Shown here: piece after piece, positions 43,259 through 55,000 of the stretch | Position numbering within the stretch: the first letter of the stretch is position 1 | How the letters are laid out: every line of letters begins with the position of its first letter | Notes under the pieces: model-generated | What the model was told of the DNA's origin: nothing | The model's database searches: none | Seen by the model: the letters and a program-made list of their open reading frames with translations, nothing else | From: Watersipora subatra | Taxonomy: Eukaryota; Bryozoa; Gymnolaemata; Cheilostomatida; Watersiporidae | DNA length: 64,000 nt | Assembly: GCF_963576615.1 (NCBI RefSeq) | Contig: NC_088709.1 | Span: 23,080,243-23,144,242 of the forward strand | Reading direction: 5' to 3' | Position numbers and translations under genes: made by a program

Positions 43259-46200
43259 CATAGACCTATTAACTATACTAGACTGGGCAATCCAATGTAT
43301 CACGGCTCAGCATTGTGTCCTACTTAAATAGCCACATTCTTCGCGACGTAACGTCAACGCTTCGTTCACTTGCAGCTGGTCAGGCAAGCAAGTCATCATT
43401 GTTTACATTGAAAGAATGGCAGAGACAGCTTTGTTGCTACATGTAATTTGACATAACTACTAAAGTACACAAGATATTGGTTTAAAATTTTAGATACAAA
43501 GCTTATACACTATGCATTTCCTACCCTGCAAATTTGTAAACATAAAGTTGAATATTTCATATGTAAAGTGCCAATAAAATGTATATTGATCTATTCAAAA
43601 AATATTGCAAAATTATCAATTTTGCCCTATGCTATGGGCTAACGTGTCAAATAGCTAGGTGTACAAACTGATTTCAAATGCATACACACTGGTAAATGGT
43701 ACACTGATTGCAGTCTGCCATGAATATAAATGTTGGGTCTTAGGTGTTATGCAAACAGCATCAGAAAATAGGTTTATGTTCACTTTGTTGCTTTGTTCAC
43801 TTTCCTTAGTCCGGGCCATAGTTTTAAGTAGGAAGCCATGGAAAGTGGAGCAACTACCAGCACTGGAAATGATTCGAAGGTAAATTTTACTCCAAATGTT
43901 TTCAAGTGTGGTTGTGAGAGGTACCTAGATATGAAGAGCAAGAAATCTTGCGGATTTTTCCGAGATATGCATACAAATAAGTTTTTTCCAAAATTTTTTC
44001 TTAAAGTTCATTGCTGGCACTAATATTTGAAAAGTTGCTTCGCACAAAGAGGTGCCAACCGCGAAGTAGACGAAGTGTTGCCCATTTCATGAAGCTTTTC
44101 ATCACCAAGGCAGGTGGACATAGGCTAGTAAATAAGTATGGTGATGGCTGTGCTATATTTAGAAGTGTAGTTAAACCCAACGAAAAGATTTTTACTTTAT
44201 GATGGTCTCATAAGAATGCAATTATTTACTGATTATTTTGCAGGACAAGAGTAAAAAATTTTTGCTGTGCATTTGGTTGTTCTAATACTCCAGCAAAAGA
44301 CAGTTAACTCAGTTTCCATAGCTTTCCATCGGAAGAAAAACACCTAGACATATGTAACAAGTGGATAGACGCCGTGGAACGTAAGGACTGGATGCCTTCC
44401 AAATACTCTGCGCTCGGCAGTGATCTCCTGCAGACCTCCTGGTCTGACAATGGCTGCCATACTAAAGCCTACTGCTGTACCAAGGGTATTTAATTCTCTG
44501 CCGAAATATTTACAACCGACTCAACTAAAGCATAGCTGACTGTTATGCCGACCAACACTATCTAATCATCTCCACCAGACCGAGATGAGCCAGTCTTGGA
44601 ACCTTCACTTTGCTATGAAAAGACAACAGCCACCAAGCAATCTGAAGAGATCATTTCCGACCCTCTACATAAGCGTCCCTCGTACCTTGGAATAGGGAAT
44701 TAAATTTTTCAAACATTTTGCGAGGCCAAGTATCTACTTCTGTACAAGCTTGGACAGGAGCATATAGAAACACTGCCCTCAAAGATTCGGGCCAATGGAG
44801 GTTTCAACAATAATCCAGATGTCTGTAGCTTCAAATCTGCACTGAAAGCTCGACTAGTGAAAACAGACATCACACCTAGTACGATTGCTAACTGTCTTGA
44901 TTGTGATAGCTCAGATGGCTCCTGCTCCCTACTTCTCTCATCTAAACGAAGAAAAATTAATGTAGAAAGTGATGATAACTTCCATGATTATTTGGAATCA
45001 AGCGAACGGCTGGAAATCGATCTGTCAAAATCTGTCTCGGACATAGTGGAGTACATCGGTAGGTAAATACAACCAATTCCTCCAAATTTTCTACAAAACA
45101 AGAGATCTGGAACACATTGCAGCCTTGCTGCATGTGCTAAACTGCATGACTGCCCATATTGTGGTACATGATTTAGGTATGTACATGTATTTTGGTATTA
45201 GCTACTTTCACTTATTGTTAGTGGATAGAACAGATATACAGGTAGCAGAGTGGCTTGAAATAATACTGCAGCAAATCAGTGAGATGTAGGTAAATTTATT
45301 TTACGGTTGATACATATACTTTTTGTAATAATATTAGCATATGGTATTTATTTAGCAGGTTATGTGGTACGGAGCTTAAAACTCGACTGCAATGATTGCA
45401 CCAGCTTTAGAGCCTCCTGTCTAGGTTTATGCACCAGGGATAATGCGACGCTAATCAGTGTAAAAGATAGAGGTGGTCTGTTTACACCTCATCCTGTCAT
45501 CACAAAGATATGTCTAGGCTCAGAACAGATATTACGGCAGTGTGTCGACTTACAAGGAATCACTGCAGACATACACAAGCTGGTGGTCACTAAGACTATT
45601 TTATTGGTTTTACAAAGCAATTTGCATAAGGAATTTCCATGCTCAAGTCACAGCGCAGCGTTAGTTAAAACTATCACATCCAGATATGTCAGAATTAGAA
45701 TTCACCATGAGGCTACAAAGGTAGCAGCTAACAAGAGTAATCTTAGATCAAAGCTCAACCGACTGGTTGCCTTTAGTCATGTGTAGCCTGTCACAATATG
45801 TCTAGAAAAGTGTACCATTTGTCGTTTGTTTTCTACGATTTTTCTGATGCTGTTGGCATAACACCTAAGACCCAACATTTATGTTCATGGCAACTGCGAT
45901 CAGTGTACCATTTACCAGTGTGTATGCATTTGAAATCAGTTTGTACACCTAGCTATCTGACACGTTAGTCCATAGCATAGGGCAACATTGATAATTTTGC
46001 AATATTTTTTGAATAGATCAATATACATTTTTACTCGCACTTTACACATGAAATATTCAACTTTATGTTTACAAATTTGCAGGGTAGGAAATGCATAGGG
46101 TATAAGCTTTGCATCTAAAATTTTAACCAATATCTTGTGTACTTTAGTAGTTATGTCAAATTACATGTAGCAACAAAGCTGTCTCTGCCATTCTTTCAAT

Positions 46201-46336
46201 GTAAACAATGATGACTCGCTTGCCTGACCAGCTGCAAGTGAACAAAGCGTTGACGTTACGTCGCGAAGAATGTGGCTATTTATGTAGGACACCGTGGCTT
46301 CGCATTGCCCAGTCTAGTATGTCTAGTAGGTCTATG
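43259..46336 (+). mobile_element. P-superfamily DNA transposon, internally broken
   Basis: A 3078 bp element flanked on both sides by the 8 bp duplication ctatgact (43251-43258 and 46337-46344). Terminal inverted repeats are about 500 bp (43259-43769 and 45839-46336), highly similar, with ends CATAGACCTA..TAGGTCTATG. The 8 bp target duplication, CA..TG ends and transposase remnants (THAP finger, insertion-domain word GGFNNNP, C-terminal DRGGL block) all point to the P-element superfamily. Such long repeats are unlike the 31 bp repeats of the Drosophila P element. It is oriented against MED15 and lies about 0.5 kb upstream of the first MED15 exon found. Confidence 0.88.
43838..45786 (+). pseudogene. 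Broken P-type transposase (THAP remnant)
   Basis: Pieces in order: a possible first exon starting MESGATTSTGNDSK at 43838 with a GTAAAT donor; a THAP zinc-finger remnant at about 44250-44480 (CCAFGCSNTPAKDS, then WIDAVERKDWMPSKYSAL); the insertion-domain part at about 44715-45063 (IRANGGFNNNPDVCSFKSAL); and the C-terminal block at 45340-45786 (YLAGYVVRSLKLDCNDC, later SVKDRGGLFTPHPVITKICL). The finger has a stop at 44305-44307, and the expected later Cys and His ligands read as Gly and Leu. Little space remains for the RNase H-like catalytic core between 44480 and 44715, so it appears largely deleted. The element could move only with help from elsewhere. Confidence 0.8.
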
Positions 46337-46344
46337 CTATGACT

Positions 46345-49300
46345 ACTATTATATATTTTCAGATGTTATCAAGAGCGACGAAGCACCGAGTCAGTACACT
46401 AGTGGTTAATTCTTGGTTTCAATAGAGATACTAGAGTCAGTTGCTAATCTACATAGTTTCCGACTTGCATAAGTTTCTACATCTCTTTCTTGCTGTTTCT
46501 GCATTTACATTATATCAACGGCTTAGTCCTCGAGTCATGAGTGATTAAGAAAGTTTGAGAACAAGTTGAGTTGTGTAAGGCATTTAGTATCGATTTTCTT
46601 CTCATCTCATGTGAAGTTGAAGAGTAGAATACATTGTGATGGTGAATCAATTAATGTATACCTCACTGACATTAAGTGCTCGGTCAGGCTGCTGTCGGGT
46701 CTGCTATTGTTTCTGGCTGATTTGGCCAGTGAAATCAATGTCAAATATTGAGAAGCTAAAACTGGCAGAACTAGTGAGCAAAGTCAGAGCTATGTTAGCT
46801 TTTAGGGGAAGTGGCTTTACTTTTATCTGTGCGGAAGTGAAACAAAATAAAGTGCCACAATGTTGTTTACTCAAGTCATATCATGTGTTACCAAGTCATA
46901 TGTAATGTGCTCAGCGAGGTCATAAGTACCATGTTTGATCATTTGACTGCTAAGCGTTTTTATCTTTTGGAGAAATGCAACAAGGGGGTATCTGCATCAG
47001 ATATTCACCCCTAATAAAACCAGTATAAACCGTGTTGCTTACCAGAAACATATAATCAAGGCTGTTGAATACAAATCACTGTCCAATCTTTGTGCATAGG
47101 ACATAACTTTTTGCCAAAAATAATTCAAATGTTTTATGAAAATTCAGGTGATACAGGCAAATAGCTGCTCTGTCAAATTGCTGTTTGGTATCTTCATCCC
47201 TTGTATATGGCTGTTCGATGATAATCAGTGTGGATGCTATCACTGGTCTAAGTGATTTGACTTAGTTCAGTTGGTGTACCTAGTTTTGGTGGTGTTGATC
47301 CATGTACTGAGACATCTATAATTGCGGTATTACATATTTCTGAGAGCTCTAAGACGATACAGTGAGTTGTGCACAAGCGCGACAGATCAGCGTGGCGTTC
47401 ATAATATTACAATTGCGTTAACAACGTGTACAAAAGTAATGATTATATCCATTTGATTATTGTCTTAATCAAGCGTTTATAGAATGTTTTATGCTTAGAA
47501 AGTTTAGGCTTGTCTTGTCAAAGTATTCAAGTTGCTAGGGCAGCAACTTGAATACTTTGTATTAGCTTTGCTGAACCTGGTACTCTGAGTAGCAATTTAT
47601 CACAGTGAACACTAAATTAGAATGGCAACTCTCATGGCGATCCTTCATCCAATGCACATGTAAAACTCAAAATATACTTGAAATTTCACAATATTTTATC
47701 TGGCTTCAAAGCACAAAATTTTTTTGTTATATCCACAGCCTCTCTTACCCTCTAATATAACTGTCATCTAAAGATGTGATGTGACACAGTCTCATCCTTT
47801 TCTAAGCAAATACATGTCGGTGAGAATAACATACATAGACGGTAACTGTCAAAAGCAATTACAATGACTGGTGAACAGCCACACTTGTGAATGCTTGGCG
47901 AAACATCCCTGACTAGTGGTTAAGTTAACTTCATAAGTTAAGCTATCGCTTCCATCATGAAGTCAGAGACAATTTTAAGCCTCTTTTTCTCCCTTCTCCA
48001 GTTTTCAGATCTTCTCCTTTGTGATATTCCCTATAGATCTTGAGACATCTGTCTGTCAGAAATAACTTCTGCAATGTGTCTTTGAAGCACAAAGTTATGC
48101 AGATTATATCCTCACTTGCATTTGGCCATGTAACTATTCACTCGAAACATTTTACAATTCCCTTCAACTGTTATGTTCGTTAATGAACTTCCTTCTGCTA
48201 ATCACAATTCATCCGCAAACAGACATATTTTCCGTGATTCTTACTCAAAAAACCGATGGTTACTTACCACTGCAACAGCGTGTACAATGGTAAAACAAAT
48301 ATCTCGTTCGTAAAAAAAATCCTCAGCAATAATAACTTAATAAGCACGCCCTAGCCTTTATACAACTTATTCTTGTTATAGAAACTCACATTGTTTGAAC
48401 CATCTGTGTTCGACGAGCAGCACTGCGCCAATCAGCATTGTTTGCCATACCTAAATGTGGCTGTTAAGGTTCTATGCGTGTCAACATATATTTATATGAT
48501 GACTATTGACCGTTTATTCACATTTATGATAAGAACGCTCAGTAGTATTACGAGTACTATCAAGATTTTTTATCATAGATATCAAGAAGTTTTACTAGCC
48601 ATACTTCTACCGCGAGTCAACACTTCATTTTATTTTTTTTGCATTGATACCTATTCACCAACATAGTTTTATGTTGGATCATAGGCTTATTTTGTTGACG
48701 TCTTTTTTATATAATTTATACAATAAAATATTTAGCTTATGATTACTGTAAAGATTCTTAGAGGTATAGGATTAGTCTTCTAAAGTTAAGTAGTTTCAAA
48801 TATAATTTTGTAGAACTTATCCGATAGTCTTTGCGACATGAGTACGACGAAACAAACTTTTAGACGTTAGTGCTATAATTATATATCGACATATATAATA
48901 TATGTCGACGCTTTACACTTGTAAGTTGTCGTAATACAACTCGCCCGGTAAACTTCTAGATAAATCTTTTACGCTGCCGAACCCGACCGCACATTACAAA
49001 GCGCCTTCACCAATCTTAATTCCAAATCATCTGGGAAATTCTGGCCAAACGCGACGCTAATTGGGCTTACTTTTTTGCTATCCCACAGTACAGTTGATTT
49101 TTTTCATTTTTATGGCGATCTCAAATTGATTTTCTTAATTTTATGTTTTACAGTCTTAACTTCTAATTAGTAGGTGTTATCTACCTTACTCAATAATAAA
49201 AGGTATGATTACGGCTCTCCTGACTCATTGAAAAGTTGTAGGCTTGTTTTTACCAAATAATAGACAGCAAAATTGACCCATGAATAGTTTTGTCTAACTC

Positions 49301-50799
49301 AATTGCCTGAACACAAGATAGTGCTTAGTGGCAGGCCATTTGTTAAATTAACCTATTGTAGTACTGTGATTAACCTCTTTATTGTTATCAGTTTAACTCT
49401 TCAAACTAAATTATTAGCCATGCATCTTACAGCTATTCCAAACAAAATCAGCACTGGTGTAGGTATATCGAGAGCCTATAGAAACCTTATTCGTGTGAAA
49501 AGGCCATTATGTTTAAATAAATATCTTTAAAATTATGGTAAGCTGCGCAAAGTACGCGTTGTTGTTACAGCAAAGGAAAGAATTCTTTTTAGTTAAAAGA
49601 CAATCTTTTCATCTGGATGAGTTAACTAGAATAATAGAATAAAATAGCTTTGCCAGTTCTTGTAAGTTCTATATAACTATATATTTATTGCCCATTTACT
49701 CATTGCCCAAGGAACGTCTTGAAGATAGGTGAAAAACATCTGATTGGTTCAGAGTAATGTTTGAGTGTCTTTCTAACTTTGAGATTTTAATAAGGTCTTC
49801 CATTAAAGTACACAAAATTTTAAAAGATACGTAAATATTGAATATATATTAAGCGATATAGACCAAATGAATAAGGTTACAAGGTTTATTTCTCTGTTTT
49901 ATAACAATACATATATAGAGATAATAGTGTCATTAGTACTTCTTACAAGAATATTGGCTACCTCTTAATTGTGTATCATGTATCAGGTGCTTTTGAATAA
50001 TAATTGTGCAGCTAGTTATTCTTTGTGCTTTATTGGTACACCTGACGATCTTTCGCAACACACTAGACTACCAGGGTAACTATAGGGCTCTCTTTGTTCA
50101 AGTCGAATTTGACAACTTGCACTGGCTTGACACTTTAAATTACATATGGAATTTTTACGTGGTACGAAGCAACAACTTTGCATTGAATCTTAAAATTGAG
50201 TAGAATTTATGTTATAGGTTTACATTTTCAGGGCGTCTGCTGCAGTTTTTTAGTAGGCAAAAGTAAGTGCTATATTTTATCAATATAATTGATAAAATAT
50301 TGTACTTTATGATTTTTTTGCCTACAATAATATCATTTATTAAACTGAGTAGTGAGGAAAAACTACCAACTACAGTCTCACTATTAATCTTGTTTTGGGG
50401 TTTGTTGAATAAACTCATAGGTCTTAACTTTAAAGGTCGTTACGTAGCATTGTAGGCTATATGTGCAGTCAATTATCTCCATCGCACTTTCGATTTCATG
50501 ACAGAGGAGTGTTTACACATTTGTAGCACACATCAAAACAAGATTGCCTGTTGAGAAACACAGATTTTTGCAAAATTTTTAAAGAAATCCTACAAATTGT
50601 AGTTTTTTCCCCACAAAAACCATGATTTAACTCAAGGAGTTAAATCATTTGATATTTTCGTGCCAACCCTGATGAATGATATACACCTTTCATCAATATT
50701 TTTTAATAAATTTGTTTTCATTTTGTATATATTCTATGCAGTTGCAATTGATACCTTTTTTTACTTGCAGCTTTCACCGCTGTTGCCTGTCAAGTTGTC
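46345..50799. other. Region between the P element and TMEM230
   Basis: 4.4 kb with no recognised coding exon. It should contain the missing 5' end of MED15 (minus) and the promoter and 5' UTR of TMEM230 (plus). A splice acceptor (tttttacttgcag) at 50770 suggests that TMEM230 has an upstream non-coding exon. A perfect hairpin lies at 47519-47559, a SINE-like fragment at about 49990-50100 and a locally GC-richer stretch at 48940-49070. Confidence 0.45.
47519..47559. other. Perfect 18 bp hairpin with 5 nt loop
   Basis: caaagtattcaagttgct (47519-47536) is followed after agggc by its exact reverse complement (47542-47559). The stem is shorter than a microRNA precursor. It has no T run that would matter in a eukaryote. 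The function is unknown. Confidence 0.85.
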
Positions 50800-51138
50800 A
50801 TGAGCTCGGAGTATATTAGATTACGGCATTCCAAGGTCACCAATGACTTCCGCCAAGAACAATATATTCCTTATACTTCATCTCGCAAAAAGATTCCTTA
50901 TAAATCCATACTTCTGGCCATATCTCTGTTTGTTCTTGGTACCATATTACTTGTCGTGGGTGGATTGCTAGTGGGCGGAGTGATTATACCCAAAGAGTAT
51001 GCTGACCGTACTATACCGGTGTTAGTTTTGGGATTTATAGCCTTTTTGCCAGGATCATATCATACATATATAGCTTGGGCAGCGTATAGGGAGTATGAAG
51101 GATACAGCTACAGTGACATACCAGACTTTGATGATTAA
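50800..51138 (+). CDS. TMEM230: Transmembrane protein 230
   Basis: Small two-pass membrane protein of endosomal, Golgi and synaptic-type vesicles, implicated in vesicle trafficking. It has 112 residues in one coding exon. A charged cytosolic N-terminus is followed by KKIPYKSILLAISLFVLG (start of the first membrane helix, about 33-63), ADRTIPVLVLGFIAFLPGSYH (second helix) and the diagnostic tail YSYSDIPDFDD, almost identical to the human C-terminus (SYDDIPDFDD). The start ATG follows a splice acceptor at 50770 by 29 bp, so the 5' UTR is probably split. RXYLT1 starts 945 bp downstream on the same strand. Confidence 0.94.
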   Translation: MSSEYIRLRHSKVTNDFRQEQYIPYTSSRKKIPYKSILLAISLFVLGTILLVVGGLLVGGVIIPKEYADRTIPVLVLGFIAFLPGSYHTYIAWAAYREYEGYSYSDIPDFDD

Positions 51139-52083
51139 ATTGATAGCTTCTCCAACACTTTCCATCTTTGTGAGGAATAAGAAATATAAGCTATAGTTGT
51201 TGCACAACTTCACCATTATTTTTATTCGGTGAGTTATATTTTTCTATTATCTAAAGCTTTTTAATGGTTTTTCAACCAATTGCAGTTCTTTAGTTCGACA
51301 ATTTCATAATTGTTTTTCTGCATTCGCTTCTTTCATATACTAATTAATATATTGCAACAATATACTTTGTACCTCTTCATTGTTCTAGCATGTCTGACAT
51401 TGAATTGTGAAATGGAGTTTTTTCCTTGATACCTCTCAGTAATGTTAGAAAGTTCTTATCGCAATTGTTTTGCAGAATAAAAAAATTGGGTGATTCAATG
51501 TTGTATCTGAAAACCATGATCGTAGTACCAATGATATACAGACCATGTAGGGGGCTGTATATCATTGATGTAAACACTGATTGCCTTGGACATGCATTTA
51601 TACCATTAGTATCACACCATTTCATAGTGTTGTCATTATTCAGCACATGACTTAATACCTTCATCACAAACCCTTCCACCATGTCTGCAACTTTTCTGTA
51701 CAAACTATTTTATCACCTCCCAAACCTTATAATAGAAATGACAATCTAACCACAGATACAAGCCTCAGTAGACATATAACTTTAAAGCCCCACCTGGGGC
51801 AACTGTGATTAACATGAAGAAGAAGAGAAGAAGGATTAAAAGTTTAACCAAAATCTCCAGAACAATAAACACCTTTAACTCAACAAACAAAACTTGTGCA
51901 TAAAATTTCTAGAACATATCAGGAGTTTTATGCCCTATCTTTACGGTAGAACACCTACATGTAGTATTTGATCATTGACTTCATTGTGCAAAACGATGGT
52001 CCTACTGTTATTAGAACAGCGAGCTGTACTTATTTACGTTTTGCCCACTTCCGTTACCATTTACTTGAAACAATGTGAAAGAA
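51139..52083. other. Intergenic region TMEM230-RXYLT1
   Basis: Contains the 3' UTR of TMEM230 and the RXYLT1 promoter. A palindromic stretch lies near 51533-51567 (gatatacagaccatgtaggg, then gctgtatatc). No other feature was recognised and no canonical poly(A) hexamer close to the TMEM230 stop was found. Confidence 0.45.
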
Positions 52084-55000
52084 ATGAAACTACGATTTTT
52101 TGAATGGCTAATGTTAACGTATACGTTTGCTGTGCTATTAACGTGTTTGTTATTTTTTAGAAGCTTAAAATCTTCTAACGCATCATCCGGTTCTCTGAAA
52201 ACATTCGAACAACGTAATAGAGCGTTCAATGTTTTTCGGTTTGATGCTTCATCAAATTTAGGTAAGCAACCAAGGACAAGATTGATGCTTGTGTAATATG
52301 ATCAGACAGCTGCAGTGAAATACAATATCAGGCTTCTGATTTAAGTTATTTTATTTTGGATCTGTGACGAGGATCTATTCATGCTTTCCATTAATAGTTC
52401 AATAGTAAAATTATTCCTTTTTGTTCTCTGCTCACATGTAAAATTCCAGCGTTTTGTTTATGTATAATGAGACCTGTTAGTATTAATATGCATAATAATG
52501 TCAATATATTATTGCTCAGGACAAACCCAATATGAAGTTATCAATGCGATCACCAAACAGAAATTGTGGTTCTTCACATCATTGGTAATAATTAGTACAG
52601 CTTTAGTGATGCTCTTTGCGCCTCTAGCCTGTTAATTTTGCTGTTATGAAATATTTTGGTTTGAAAGTATAAGACTGAAGCTATTATATAAACTGGAAAT
52701 TGGTCAAAAATCTTCGCAATCTGTTCAACTTGCTAGAAACTTAAACATAAAACATGTATTTTTTCGTTTTGTCTAGCAGCTGAATATTTTCAAAGCTTTT
52801 GCCTTCTACCACAAATATCTAGGGAGCTATTGTTGCCATCTAGTATTATTTATTTAGTCAGAGCTAATTTTGTTAATAGTAACAGACTTGAAAAGTGAAA
52901 ATTCTCTTTTGTTTCTGTATTTGCTATATATACTGTTTTCTGAAACCTTTTTATGGTGCTTTCTGTTTGACCTGGTGGTAGCTTGGTAGCTATTTTATAA
53001 TATTTGCATCAACGAATTAAAGTTGAATTTAGTGACTTGGCTTGGTTATATTAAGTACTCCGTTATATTAGTTATCTCTGCGCTGCCACTAATAACTCTA
53101 CTACCATTCCATACCTCTATTCTCGATTTTTTCTCAGCTTTGAAAGTTGAAACTGCAAACCTAAAACTGTTGTTTGTAACTTTGCTAATTTTTTCAATAG
53201 GTTTCAACTCCAGATTTGCTGTTCAAATAGTCTTTAGTCAACTTGATTTGTTTTCAAATACCTTTAGGCTCACGTTTCTTCCAAATATTTTAATTGTGCT
53301 GAGAATAATTTTTGCAATTATTTGTGGCCTCATAGGATCCTTAAAGACATTTTGATGCACTTTCGAATCGAGGTCAGAGAATTGCCACACTCGAATATTT
53401 TTAGAGTTCTCTTTTCTCTAAGCATTCATTTTTAAGATGCACCTATTGCCAACTTCAGTTTTTGTCACAAAGAATACCTTTGCTCTGCCCAAGTTGTGTT
53501 ACCTACTTGAAAATATTAAGATTTCTTACAGACACCGATTATAAAATTATTTTGTTGATTTATCCCTAGATGGTAATATCAATTTCATTGTTATTGCTTG
53601 CTACAAAACTTTCAATTTTCATCACTTGCCATCAATTTCCTCTTATTCACATAATGTCTTAATGGATGGTAACTCTAATGTGTGATATACATTGCAGCCG
53701 TTGGCCAAGCTGACCAGTCACAACCGGTAGAGACAGACCTGATTTCTGAGTCAAAGAATGAGAAAAGATACTGGAATCAGTGGGCACCAGTCAACTTGCT
53801 AAAACAGAATTTGTCTTACATCGAACCTAACAAGCTTAGACTGTTTAGCCATGCAGATTACTTGGTAGACATTTGGAGTAATAACGGGCTGGGTAGGCTT
53901 ATTGTGATTTCTTTTCAAAGGAACTGTCACTAGTAGGGCGCTTATTGCTGCAGGATTTTAGTTTAGGCATTGATTATGAGAAGTCTGTGAAGATTTTTTA
54001 TTTTGCCACTCAAAAAAATTTGTGGATAAATTTTTTATCTACCATAATGTTTAGTCTATATAAATTTTAAAGTTGGTCATCGTCGTTCGGTGGCTGTCTA
54101 GCTATAGCGAGTAAAATCTAGCAATGAAAAATTCATACTGCAGAAGATTTGATCTCGAAACCTCCCGTTTACAAGGCAACAAGCTAACCCATTAAGCTAC
54201 ACGGGATACAATGATATAATGAGTCATTTTCAAGGTTTTCATTTTTGCATAGCGACTCTATGTTATGCGCAATGTCACTAAAGCTTGCTCACACGGCTCT
54301 TATTAGTAAGTTTAGCAATATGTATACTAGTTTACTCAAATTAGCCAATGACAACTGCATTACCTATAACTACAAGCTGTTTTATTATTACTAGTGCCAC
54401 ACTGGGAATTTGGCTAGTTTTTACTGTACTCTAGGACACTTATGTATTCGCCTCATCTAACTTTCGCGTTTTCGCGGAGTCATCCTTTCGCGAAAATTTC
54501 ATGTGCGAAACTAAACTATCATAACGAACGAGCGAAAACGCGAAATTAAATAGCTTTGTTCATTGATAGTCCAAGAAACAAATGGCAGCAAGCGATCAAA
54601 TTGCATTATCGACTTCGCCCACTCCATTCTACCTTGCGGTTCACAATTACAAATTGCTTGGGCTGAGCCGTCCCAACTTTTTAGGAACTTTCCGCGGCTA
54701 AGTACAGTCAAACTCGGATAACTCGCCCTCGGATAAAGTGTAACATTTCATCTAAAACACAAGGTCAACTCGAACAGATTTGTTTGGCCCGTTCCCACGA
54801 AATTATAAATTGCTTCAGATAACTCGACCTCAACATCATTTATTCAAAAAGTTATTTGCCCAACGGCTATGGAGACGGTTTTTACCGCTGTAGAATATCA
54901 CTTTATTCGAAGCCATAGAGACAAACATCAACTTTTAGTAGTTCTTAGGCGTCATTATTATCATCATCAGTGGTAAAATATTCTTATTAACAACCTGTAT

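Noticed and set aside
43091-43303. First exon of MED15 starting MSHSQINRQ
   Set aside because: It overlaps the target duplication and inverted repeat of the P element, does not resemble the KIX N-terminus, and that frame does not exit in the required phase 2.
51377-51703. 108-codon minus-strand open frame and 74-codon plus-strand frame
   Set aside because: They lie around a palindromic stretch in the TMEM230-RXYLT1 spacer, with no domain and no splice partners.
52519-52635. Exon-like open segment in RXYLT1 intron 1 with a hydrophobic C-terminal part
   Set aside because: Including it would put a second hydrophobic segment and a stop into RXYLT1; exon 1 joins 53698 directly in phase and matches the family.
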